Positions 10,422 through 19,574 of a stretch of 64,000 nt of DNA are shown one piece after another. The notes below the pieces were generated by a model. It did no database searches. It saw nothing but the letters and a program-made list of their open reading frames with translations, and was not told the origin of the DNA. Source of the DNA: Polyangiaceae bacterium (GTDB lineage: Bacteria > Myxococcota_A > Polyangia > Polyangiales > Polyangiaceae); the NCBI GenBank assembly GCA_016715885.1, contig JADJXL010000025.1, forward strand, positions 1 to 64,000, given 5' to 3'. Positions within the stretch are counted from its first letter, which is position 1. Each line of letters opens with the position of its first letter. A program made the position numbers and the translations under genes.

Positions 10422-10871
10422 CTACGTGAATGGGCGACGCAATGGCCATTCATGATGATGGACGTCGCACAAAAGGCAGCATTGAGCAGCTAGGTGCGGT
10501 GCCCGAAGCGCTTTTGAGTCCAAAACTTGTTCAAGCGAAGGCCAGGTGCACGTTACTTCACGACGAGCTTCTTCAGTGCCAGTGCTCCATAGTCTCGGCG
10601 GCACTGCATCCCGCACGATCGTCAAAAGACTTGCGGCAGCGTCCATTAGCGCAGTATCGAAACGACTCGTCTGCATGGGTGGTGTACGTTGATCTCTGTA
10701 CGCTCGCGTCATCGGGGAAAGCACGCCTTGCTGCCGCAGCAGCCAGAAGTCCACTGCGTCGCCCACGACCGTGACGCGAAGAGCCGTTCCTGCATTCCGA
10801 AATTCCCTCTCGACCCAGATCGCTTGGTCAAGCGGATGCGACCAGCCATACCCGAGCGGTCCATTGCGCCA
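10422..10871 (-). pseudogene. Rhs/YD-repeat protein relic
   Basis: The minus strand reads SSLSWRNGPLGYGWSHPLDQ, then AIWVERE and VVGDAVDFWLLRQQGVLSPM. The text SxLSWRNGPLGxGWSHxLDQ matches the conserved N-terminal entry of Rhs (YD-repeat) proteins, which form shells around C-terminal toxins in polymorphic toxin and type VI systems. Only about 150 codons remain. There is no start codon, no YD-repeat array and no toxin tip. It follows the partner-protein gene at 10978 on the same strand, and with the VgrG relic at 12888 it marks this place as an old secretion-linked toxin island. Confidence 0.6.
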
Positions 10872-10977
10872 CGAAAGCGATGACGATTTCGAGCGATTGC
10901 TTGGAAGAGCTTCCTACCGATAGCGCCGATTCGCCAAGGGTTGCTCGTTGGCGCCTGTTGGTCACCACTTCGAGCGT

Positions 10978-11669
10978 TCATCGGATGAGACGATCGATTT
11001 CCATGTCTGTAAGGGGTTTGCCGGTAAAAGGGTTGATACGTGGACGCGGCAGCGGGGGGATTTCAGGCGAACCAGGCCACGTGATGCCCACTTCTTGAAG
11101 CCTTCGCTGAACGGCGAGCAATTGCGTCGGTTCGGGCTTGGGAATCAGCGTCGCAATTTCGTCGGGCGTGAATTCGGTCGGCCCTTTCAGCGCGCGATCG
11201 ACCACCGCGTCGATGATGGCGTGGATGGGTGCGTCCGTCGTTCGGGCGCGCTCTGCCGCGTGCGGGGCAAGTTCCCCGAGTACCCAGAATGGTAGCCGAC
11301 CGTTTTGGAGCATGCCCCATGGGAGCAGTTGTTCGGTACCGGGGGCTTTCGGATCGGTGAAGAACGTACCCCCAACCAGATCGCCGTACAGCCAGAAGCC
11401 GACGCCCGCCAGCTTATCCAGGCATTGCACGAGCACGCCCCCTTTTTGTTGACCCGAGCCTGCTGGGAGCATGCTGACTGCGTTCACAAATGCGGGCCCC
11501 GCTGGACATCACCCTTCCAGTAGGTTTGATCGCAGACCTCGTACCGCAGGCCACTCGGAAGACCAGCGACCATGGACTCGATGTAGGCGCGCAGCGCGGC
11601 GTGCACGATGGCATCGCGGTCGAAGACGAGGCGTCCGCGGGGATGATTGCGTATCACCATCTGCCGCAA
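10978..11669 (-). CDS. Putative partner/immunity protein, paralogue 3 (frameshifted, internally shortened)
   Basis: It belongs to the same family as the genes at 7395 and 8225. It starts with LVFDRDAIVHAALRAYIESM and YWKGDVQRGP, and ends with KGPTEFTPDEIATLI, LQEVGITWPGSPEIP and PFTGKPLTDMEIDRLI. One base is missing at the GGG of 11494-11496; restoring it joins the halves as QRGPAFVNAVSMLPAG. The roughly 45-residue segment that holds VVAWTEAGVVGLGYQLGF in paralogue 2 is absent, so this copy may not be functional. It lies 56 bp downstream of the intact nuclease-like lipoprotein on the same strand, the same order as in copy A. Confidence 0.55.
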
Positions 11670-11725
11670 CTACCCCACATTGGTCCCGGCGTCAATCAGG
11701 TCGTGACAAACTGCACTCGCTCTGC

Positions 11726-12772
11726 TCACGGCGTGTACGCAGGGGCCTTGTTGAGTTGTTTCACTTCCTCGGCCGGTGGGTTCTTGTTCGACAACCAGTT
11801 GTTGAGCTTCGTCGAGATGACTGCTGCGTTCTTGTTCGAGTTTGTCCCCCAGCCGCAGAGGCGCTTGTCCTTCATGGGCACGACATGGTGCACCCGCGCG
11901 ATCAAGGCCGGGTCGAAGGGTTTTTCTTTGCTAAATGGATCGTAAAGGACAAGCGGCTCCTCACACTCTTCCATCACAACCTTGCAGTTCTCATCGAGCC
12001 TCTCGCAAGTCCACTTGAAGCCCGCAAGATCGGAGTGAATTTCGCCGACGCCCGCGGCGTTCTTGTGCGCGTTGCGATTGACCTGCAGAATATACTCCCT
12101 CTGGTAGATGGCCCCGCCGTTGGCGTCGAGCATGCCGCTGAAGCATTTGTTGAACGGCTGCGCAATTCCGACGGTTGGCGGCTCGGGCAAATTCCGATAT
12201 GGACCGTTGACCTCCACCAGCACGCCGTCGACCTCGACGAGCGGTGTTTGTCGCGGTGCATCGTCAAAGTAGATCCACGTCCTGATCGACGGATCCGAGC
12301 CAGTTTGGAGCCAGTAGTTTCCTTTGCCGTCAGGCTTGCATTCGTACCCCTTGTCGAACGGCGCATTTCCCGATACCTCGCCAATAAGCGCTGCATCTTC
12401 ACACGCTTCCTTCCACGTCTTGTACCAGCAGTCGAATGTGCGGTTTGCGTTGTCCGCCTGATAGCAAGCGTCGCCAAACGCCGCGATGTACTTTGCACGA
12501 ACTGTGGGGTTGTTGGTCGGATCGCCAAGGAGCTCGAGACGATAGCGCTCGCACGGATCTTCCACCGGCGCTGGGCATTGGGTGGGCATGTCTTCGGGTT
12601 TGTCGGGCGTTACCACGCATTCGGTCGATGCATCGAGTGACGATGCGTCGGGCGCAATGGCCGAAGCGACTGGGCCTATCTCGCCCATGCACGCTCCGGT
12701 CATCCCCACCCCAACGACGCCCAAGAGCAGCATGCCCCGCACCGCCAGGCCGCGTCTTATCAATGCTACCAT
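11726..12772 (-). CDS. Lipoprotein with C-terminal HNH-like nuclease motif, copy B (intact)
   Basis: It is 348 residues. The signal peptide MVALIRRGLAVRG...MTGAC ends in a lipobox, followed by a Ser/Asp-rich linker and a Cys-containing domain with AKYIAAFGDACYQ and TFDCWYKTWKEACEDAALI. A middle segment has APRQTPLVEVDGVLVEVNGP and EIHSDLAGFKWTCE. The C-terminus reads ARVHHVVPMKDKRLCGWGTN, SNKNAAVISTKLN and PPAEEVKQLN. HHxVP with following conserved Asn residues suggests a His-Me-finger nuclease. The fold cannot be confirmed by eye. ATG 12772 is chosen because it gives the signal peptide; an ATG at 12799 is also possible. Downstream lies partner paralogue 3 and upstream a VgrG relic. The arrangement (lipoprotein toxin plus adjacent small protein) is like SitA/SitI of Myxococcus, delivered by outer-membrane exchange, but no sequence identity to SitA is claimed. 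Confidence 0.65.
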   Translation of the reverse strand: MVALIRRGLAVRGMLLLGVVGVGMTGACMGEIGPVASAIAPDASSLDASTECVVTPDKPEDMPTQCPAPVEDPCERYRLELLGDPTNNPTVRAKYIAAFGDACYQADNANRTFDCWYKTWKEACEDAALIGEVSGNAPFDKGYECKPDGKGNYWLQTGSDPSIRTWIYFDDAPRQTPLVEVDGVLVEVNGPYRNLPEPPTVGIAQPFNKCFSGMLDANGGAIYQREYILQVNRNAHKNAAGVGEIHSDLAGFKWTCERLDENCKVVMEECEEPLVLYDPFSKEKPFDPALIARVHHVVPMKDKRLCGWGTNSNKNAAVISTKLNNWLSNKNPPAEEVKQLNKAPAYTP

Positions 12773-12887
12773 TGCGCGGATTCCTTTGGTCGTCCTCATT
12801 GCGCATTCGCAAACTCTGTGATTCCTCATTGTTTCCTCATCCTTCCATTCTGTTTTGAGCGTACCAATAAGCTAAACAAGGCAAACC

Positions 12888-13491
12888 TCAATTCATGTTG
12901 CGCAGCGCGGTCCCGACGTTGACCGCACCGCCCGCGATTGCGACGGCTCCGCCGCCGACATTGACGCCGCCATCCACCGCCACCGCGCCACCATGCCCCG
13001 CCATGACGGCCGATGCTTCGCCCATCACGCTGACCGCAGGCGCCGTGACGATGGATTGTCCTGGACTCGATACCATTGCGTTGCCGTCGCTACTCGTACA
13101 CCTCCAACTCCACGTTTGTAGCGGCTTTATCGTACGTTTCGAGTGACAATGCGGGCTTCGTGAACACGTAATCGCGCTTCGTGTACTTTCCCGATAGCAT
13201 TCGATCGGCCCATGCGAATCGAGAAACGTGCTCATCGTGCGCCATGGCGCCGAGCGGCGCGCGGAAAATGAGCGTTCCCCCTTCAATGGGCTCGTGCGCG
13301 GTCGGACCGTCAGCCATCACGAGCACACGGTCATCGAAGAAGAAATGAATGCCATCTTCTTCGAGCAGTCGCGTGATGAACGCCCAATCCGTTTCGCGAT
13401 ACTGGACGCAGTATTCGCGCTTGGGCCTATCCTTTTCGAGCGCGAAGCGAAATCGTTCGTTTCGAATACCAGCGGCAACGGGTGCCAACAC
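12888..13491 (-). pseudogene. VgrG (type VI secretion spike) relic lacking its core
   Basis: The upstream half reads REYCVQYRETDWAFITRLLE, then EDGIHFFFDD and YDKAATNVELEVYE, the gp27-like part of VgrG/TssI. It is followed directly, after a frame change near 13090, by a Gly/Val-rich tail (SSPGQSIVTAPAVSVMGEAS, then VMAGHGGAVAVDGG) that resembles a VgrG C-terminal extension. The OB-fold and needle region that should lie between is missing, as is the N-terminus, which stops where the type ISP gene remnant begins at about 13495. It cannot make a working spike. It lies upstream of the nuclease-like lipoprotein on the same strand, as VgrG genes often lie upstream of their effectors. Confidence 0.65.
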
Positions 13492-14725
13492 ACCTGAAAC
13501 GTCTTTTTACCCTGCTGTGAAGGCACTCCTTGATGCTGTGGGCAAGGACCTTGAGCCCAAAGTCCGCTGCATCATGAACTTGCGCAATCAAGGTGCGGGC
13601 CTGCCGGATGGCGGTCTGTTTACCGTCGATCAGTTTGCTCGACGAGCAACCAACGACGAGATCGACGCAGCGCTCGGAAGCATGAAGCCGAGCCGCGGGG
13701 CAATCGAGGTAAAACCACCCTCGCGAAGCCTTGGCGACCTCACGAAGTCAAAGCAAGCGTCGGACTACGGCACTGCCTACCGGCACATGTTGCTGACGAA
13801 CCTGCGGGAATTCGCGCTTGTCGAATATGGCGAAAATGGGCCGACATGGATCGAGCGTTTTGAGCTGGCTGAGGATGAGGCTGCGTTTTGGCGACTCTGT
13901 GCCGCACCCTCGAAGGCGAAAACGCTTGAAGATCGTTTCCTCGACTTCTTGAGGCGTGTCCTAAAGACACCAGCGCCGCTCACGGAGCCGGAAGACGTGG
14001 CGTGGTTTCTCGCAAGCTATGCTGACGAGAAATCAGCCACGATGATATGGCACCACGCACTCGCAATTTGTTATGCGCCGGAATGGCTCGCCGAAAACGG
14101 CGACGCAATTCGCGCGGATTACCCGCGGATTCCGATGCCTGACAGCCGCGGGGCGCTCGATAGATCAGCCGCACTTGGCGCAAGGGTGGCAAGTCTTCTC
14201 GATCCGGAAGTTGCTGTCGATGGGGTGACGACGGGCAAGGTGCGCGAAGATCTCCGAAAGCTGGGCGGTTTGCGCCGCGATGACGGTGTTACCTTGGGGC
14301 GCGACGACCTCGCCGTAGAGGCGCGTTGGGGTGCACTCCAGCGGGGCTCTATCGTGATGCCCGGCCCTGGAAAAGTGACGCCCGCCGACGGCCCAGAGCT
14401 TGCCTCAGCGCCGCTTGGCCCGACCTTTCTCGATATATGGTTGAATCAGAAGGTATTTCTTCACGCCGTCCCCGAACCCGTCTGGAATTTTAGTGTTGGC
14501 GGGTATCAGGTCATGAAGAAGTGGTTGAGCTACCGCGAAAAAGCAGTGCTCGGGCGCGCACTGTCACTCGATGAAGCGCGGCACCTGACGAGCATGGTGC
14601 GTAGAATCTCGGCTTTGCTCATCATGCGCGACGAGCTGAATGCGGTATATCGGGAGGCCCGTGACACTCACACGTGTTTAGCGTCGGACGGGGCCGACAC
14701 CGTGGCCTGCCCCGAAGCCCCCTGA
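13349..14725 (+). pseudogene. Type ISP restriction-modification protein with methylase core deleted
   Basis: The open frame starts inside the antisense of the VgrG relic; family resemblance starts near 13495 with ETSFYPAVKALLDAVGKDLE. The N-terminal nuclease-side domain follows (RNQGAGLPDGGLFTVDQFAR, AIEVKPPSRSL, LTEPEDVAWFLASYA). It then jumps directly to the C-terminal specificity domain (HHALAICYAPEWLAENGDAI, GGYQVMKKWLSYREKAVLGR). Full-length type ISP enzymes carry an SF2 helicase and an N6-adenine methylase with an NPPY motif between these parts; both are absent. The frame is nevertheless open for 458 codons. Either a precise internal deletion occurred or an assembly collapsed two regions. 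A fixed remnant without methylase is unlikely to modify DNA. The first 48 codons are not part of the family. Confidence 0.65.
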
Positions 14726-14999
14726 TTACTGATGCACATTCTTGGCGTGGCTGGTCCTGCCCCCGCCAACGCGTTTCAATCAGCTCGCCAACTGATGCCC
14801 CCTCAGCCACTTCGGCACCCCCGTCTTGAACTGCCGCGCCATCACGCGTATCCTGCCGCCGCATCCACATGCGCGGACGTGCCCTTTCGCATTTTTGGCC
14901 GCTGCCCACGCCTTGGCCTCGCCGCGTCGCGCGCCTGATCGCTGCGGAAGCGCGACCTTTCCCTCGATGCGCAGTTGTTGGTGAGAGGTGACGGGTGCC

Positions 15000-16059
15000 T
15001 TATCTGCTCACGCCCGAAATCTTGACGTGCGACATCGCTCGAAATAACCGCACATCACCACGCAATACCACCGCTTCGCGAATACGCTGCATGAGCGGCA
15101 CGGAGATGGCCCGTGCACGCTCGCGCCCTTCTGCCAAGTGCTTTTCGATGACTTCTGGATGCGCCATCAGGTCGTCGTAAATCTTCCTGGGCTCCCGCAA
15201 GGAATGCCTCGAAGCACTTCGTAAAGTGCCTGTTTTGCTTTCGCCCCAGCCAATGCCTTTGCGATATCGATCCGCCAATGCGTCGATTTGCTCTTGTGAC
15301 GCAAATGCGCTGTAAAGGAGAAAATGGATGATGTGCGGATCCTTCGGTACTTCGAGCGGCGTCGAATCCGTGACGATTTTTCATGATGAGCTTTTCGGAG
15401 CTTTTCGGATCGCCGAAAGAGGAATCACGTTGTCGTAACTCTTGCTCATTTTGCGCCCATCGAGCCCCGGAATGACGGACATCTTGTCGTCGATGTGGGG
15501 CGCGGGTACCGTGAGAATCGGTCCGTAGACGGCATTGAAACTGCCGGCCATGTCGGCGGTCATTTCGATGTGCTGCGCCTGGTCTTTGCCCACGGGCACG
15601 AGGTGCGTGCCGAACATCAAAATGTCGGCAGCCATGAGCACGGGATAATTGTAAAGCCCCATGTTGACGCCCGCGTCGACGTCGACACCGGCTTCCTCGT
15701 TTTTTCTGGACAATCGCCTTGTAGGCGTGGAGCTCGATTCATGAGGCCCCTTGCCGGTGAAGCACGAAAGCACCCAGGTGAGCTCGAAAAGCTCGGGGAT
15801 GTCGGACTGCCGGAAGAATACGACCTTCGACGGATCGAGCCCGCAAGCAAGCCACGTTGCCGCGACTTCGAGCGTGCTGTCACGCATGGTCTTCTTGTCG
15901 TGGACGGTGGTGAGCGAGTGGTGAGTCCGCGATGAGTCAAAGCGCATCGTGTTCGGGGTTTTGGGCAAGCTGAAGGGCGGGCGTGATCGCGCCGACGTAG
16001 TTGCCGAGGTGCGGATGCCCGGATGACTTGATGCCGGTGAGAATCGTTTTCTTGGCCAT
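15000..16059 (-). CDS. trpS: Tryptophanyl-tRNA synthetase, frameshifted
   Basis: It charges tRNA-Trp in the cytosol. ATG 16059 opens MAKKTILTGIKSSGHPHLGN, with the class I HIGH-type motif (GHPHLGN) near residue 14. Then come YPVLMAADILMFGTHLVPVG, KDQAQHIEMT and the KMSKS-type loop DGRKMSKSYDNVIPL. The C-terminal helical domain ends with IREAV and stop TAA at 15000. The protein would be about 345 residues, normal for TrpRS. At least eight one-base indels interrupt it, for example an extra C near 15740, an extra A near 15708 and changes near 15383-15412, mostly in homopolymers. A genome needs this gene, so consensus error is the simplest reading. It follows the HEAT-repeat gene by 82 bp. Confidence 0.8.
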
Positions 16060-16141
16060 GGCTGCGAGGCCTCTTCTAGCACCACCAGGAGCATGTGGGG
16101 CAGAACAAATTCACTTTTCGAATCGCTGCGAGGTTGCCGAA

Positions 16142-17853
16142 TCAAACGAGCGTCACGCGTTGATCCATGCGCCCGGTGGAACGCCTGACTCGGGAGGCAA
16201 GTCCGATATGCGACGCATCGTCTCGGGTGGAAGCCGGAAATGCGGCGCATCGTGTCCGGCGGAGATCCGATATGCGACGCATCGTTTCAGGCGGAAGATC
16301 CGATATGCGACGCATCGTTTCAGGCGGAAGATCCGCAAGGCGGCGGCTTTCCGCGCCATGCCATTCGCCGAGCGCGCGCGCAGCTTCGGTCGCTACCTCA
16401 GCGGCCGGATCCATGAGCGCGCGAGAAAGCGCCGGTGTGCTGAGCCAACGTTCTTTGCAGCGCGAAAGCGACGAAGCCGCCAAGGCACGCGCTTGGGGCG
16501 ATGGGTCGGATACGACGACTTCGGCAAGCGCAGCCGTCGCTTCGGGTGTGCCCGCGGAGGCGAGCTCCTTCAGCGCACGAAGCCTGGAGCTGATGCGTGC
16601 GGAACGCCGCGCCGATACGATCGATGGCGAAGGTTCACGCTTGGCGGAACGGACATCGTTCAGCAGCGTTTCGACAGCGGCACGCACGGTGGGAACTTCA
16701 TTCGCCGCCGCAGCGGAGATCGCCTCGGACAAACCCGCTTGGGCCACTGCGCAAAGCGCCGCGCGAGCCGCACTTCGCGCTTCGGGAACGGGCGATCCGA
16801 GCGCTCGCGTCCATGCCGCGACGGCGCCGATCCTATCGAGCGACAACGCGGCGCTTCGGCGCACTCGGTCACACGGATCGAAGAGAGCTCGTTCGAGCAC
16901 GGACCAATCGGTTGGAGCGAGCGCTGCAATGGCTTCGGCCGCGCGGCTGCGGACTTCCGCGTCGGGATCGCGCAGCGCGAAAACGATGGACTTGGCGGCA
17001 TCTTTGTCGCCCGTTTTCGCGAGCGCATAGGCCGCACATGCTCGGACGGGAGGTGCGGGATCGGTGAGCGCCGTCGAGCAAAGCGCGCGCGCAGCACGTA
17101 CGTCGCCAATGCGCCCGAGAGCCTCCGCCGCGGCTGCGCGGGTCGTCGCGTCGGCATCCGCGAGCGCCGAAATGAGGCGCAACGTCGCACGTGGATGACC
17201 AATGCGCCCAAGGACGCGCGCGGCCCAGGTACGCGCGGAGGGCTGGTTGTCCGCAAGGAGCTCGAGAACCGGGCCAATGGCCAATTCACCGTACGAAACG
17301 AGCGCTTGGCGACGGTGGGTGCACTTCGATCGTCGTTCGACGCGAGCGCTTGACACAGATGCGGCACGACGGCTTCATCCATGATGGAACCAATCGCTTC
17401 GCCAGCCGCAAAACGGACGGTGGAATCTTCGTCGGGATCGACCAGCGCTTCGACGAGCGTTCTGCTTGCGGCAATCGCGCGCAATTTTCCAAGCATTCGT
17501 GCGGCATGCGCGCGTTCATTCCACGAGCGTGCATTGCGCAAGGTTTGTTCCCAAGCTTCACGTAACCCCAATTTTTCACACACCTCGGCACATACGGCCT
17601 CTTCCCCGAGGGCTTCTTCGAGCGCCGCTTCCACGGTGTGCATGTCGAATGTGCGAGAAAGCGCGCGTGCCAAATGTCTTGGCGGCACATGTCGCAGCTC
17701 GTGAATGACATTGCGTGCCAAGACGAGCCGTTCGAGCGCCTTTTTTGCACGCCGCCTTCGCACGACTTCCCGCCCGATGACAAAAGCGCCCGGTACGAAA
17801 GCTACCGCGACGATTGCGAGCGCCACATAGAGCACGAACGCGATGACGTTCAC
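16142..17853 (-). CDS. HEAT-repeat membrane protein, one frameshift
   Basis: GTG 17853 overlaps the stop of the glycosyltransferase gene (GTGA). A single N-terminal transmembrane helix (FVLYVALAIVAVAFVPGAFV) is followed by about 500 residues of HEAT-like helical pairs (RMLGKLRAIAASRTLVEALV, TWAARVLGRIGHPRATLRLI, AAYALAKTGDKDAAKSIVFA). HEAT arrays bind proteins. Its overlap with a membrane glycosyltransferase suggests a scaffold for polysaccharide synthesis or export, as in other myxobacterial GT2-HEAT pairs. One C is missing at 17308-17309; restoring it joins SAPTVA to QALVSYGELAIGPVLELL. The C-terminus runs into a 33-bp tandem repeat encoding DLPPETMRRIS, so the natural end may be earlier than 16142. 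Confidence 0.65.
16207..16335. repeat. 33-bp tandem repeat, four copies
   Basis: Copies are at 16207-16239, 16240-16270 (two bases shorter), 16271-16303 and 16304-16335; the last two are virtually identical. In the minus-strand frame of the HEAT gene two of them encode DLPPETMRRIS in tandem. The 31-bp copy breaks that frame. A palindromic flavour (CGACGCATCG) recurs in each unit. It may be a repeat that invaded the 3' end of the gene. Confidence 0.8.
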
Positions 17854-19408
17854 TTCGCACCCCCTGGCAATGAAGCATTCGATGTCGCAGGCGTCACGGC
17901 AAAACCCTTGCGCCCGAATTTGTCCCAACCCTTGTTGCCCTTCAGAAAATCATACAGCCCGCGAAGCTGCCAAAACACCAAATATTGACGATATCCCAAA
18001 TTCGACAAAAGGCCCACGAACACGAGGATGATCGTGTCCTGGCTCTGCGGGTACGCGACGAGCGACACCGATTCATGGGCCCCCCTCGCATGTTCGACGC
18101 TGAAAATGTGCAAAGCAAAATAGACAATGTCGACAAACAAAAATTCATGGCCATCGCCAATCCGAGAAATGACAACAAAGCTGCCGGCGACAAGGCGCCG
18201 AAAATGGCGGTGAGGATCAAGAGCAAGTAGCCGACGCATTCGATGGGAGGCGCGAGAGCTTCGAATACGAGCTGATATGGCATGGCAAAGAGTCCAATTT
18301 GGCGGTACTGAGGTCGAAACATGATGGCGCGATGATACACGATGACCTCCCCACAATCCGCGATACCACCGAGCCCGCGCTGCTTACCAAGGTCGCGATA
18401 ATTCTCCGGCGCTTCCGTCCATGCAATGGCAAAAGGTAGACAAATGATTCGACCGCGCATTCCCTTGTCGAGGAGCCAGCGGTGAAGACGAACGACGATT
18501 TCCATGTCCTCGCATACCGTGTGGGCACCTTCCGAACAGTATTCGATGCACAATTTCGACCGAACGTGCCGGGTCAAAAACCCCCCGACTTCAAAGAGCG
18601 CCGTGCGCCTGATGAGCGCGAATACGCCGGACAAAATGAGCACTGCATTGTCTTCGGACAGCGCCGTTCGTCCCTTGCCGAACGAACGCATGTATTCCAC
18701 GATTTGCAGTTTTCCAATGAGACTCTTGGGAAGGCGCAATTCCTCCACTTTTCCATCTTTTACGATTGATCCGTTCGACAAACCGACCTGCACGCCGACG
18801 GCAACGATGTCGCCCGGAGCTTCGAGGACTTTTCGTACTGCGAGCAAAAGGGCGTCCGGAACGAGCAAACTGTCCGCGTCCATGCTCGTGACGAAAGCAC
18901 CTTCGGCCACGTTGGCGGCGGCATTGAGCGCGTCGGCTTTTCCGCCGTTTTCTTTGTCGATGAGGACCATGCGGCGGATGCTGGCCGGGAGTTTGCTGCG
19001 GCATTCCCACATGCCGCGAATATGGGCCGTGCCAATGGTCCCGATGGGCTCGTATGCAACCGGAACGAAAGGAAACGCCCCGAGGAGCACTTCGACCGTG
19101 CGGTCCTTCGATCCGTCGTTGCAAATCACGATTTCATACGCGGGATAACGCAATCGCAGTTGCGACCGAAGACTATCGACGATGGTCACTTCCTCGTTGT
19201 ACGCAGGGACGAGCAGCGAGACGAGGGGCAAAAACACGTCCTGCTCGAAAGACAATGCCGGCCGCGCGATTTCCGAAATCAGCTCGTGCCGAATTCGCCG
19301 AAAACTGGTCAGGACGAACCGAGCGTTCAGCACGAAAAACACCGTAACGTACCCGACGATGATCGCATCCAAAATCCAGAGCGCATAGACGATGGGCACG
19401 ACCGCCAT
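17850..19408 (-). CDS. Membrane glycosyltransferase family 2, one frameshift
   Basis: It makes a beta-linked exopolysaccharide or transfers sugar at the inner membrane. N-terminal membrane helix(es), then the GT-A domain: LVPAYNEEVTIVDS, EIVICNDGSKDRT, ENGGKADALNAAANVAEG, SMDADSLLVPDA (DxD) and ARRT-type ending in EDMEIVVRLHRWLL, followed by several C-terminal transmembrane helices (PYQLVFEALAPPIECVGYLL). This is the layout of PgaC/IcaA-like processive synthases, although the QxxRW acceptor motif appears as KQRGLGG. One T/A is missing at the AAAA of 18103-18106; restoring it continues through LVAYPQSQDTIILVFVGLL to the stop at 17850. It overlaps the HEAT-repeat gene by 4 bp. The start ATG 19408 faces divergent uvrA. 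Confidence 0.75.
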
Positions 19409-19574
19409 TCTAACGAAATATTCGTGTCCTGGTACACACAGAATGGTGTTAGTGTCGGAACGGACCCAGCTTGGTCGCGCACGACTTGTTCGTCGTGGAC
19501 ATTTTCCCGGTTGAACGAAGGTAGGAGTGCGTGCTACAAGGTCGCGCGTTCAGTTAGACCAGGGAAAACCCGCC

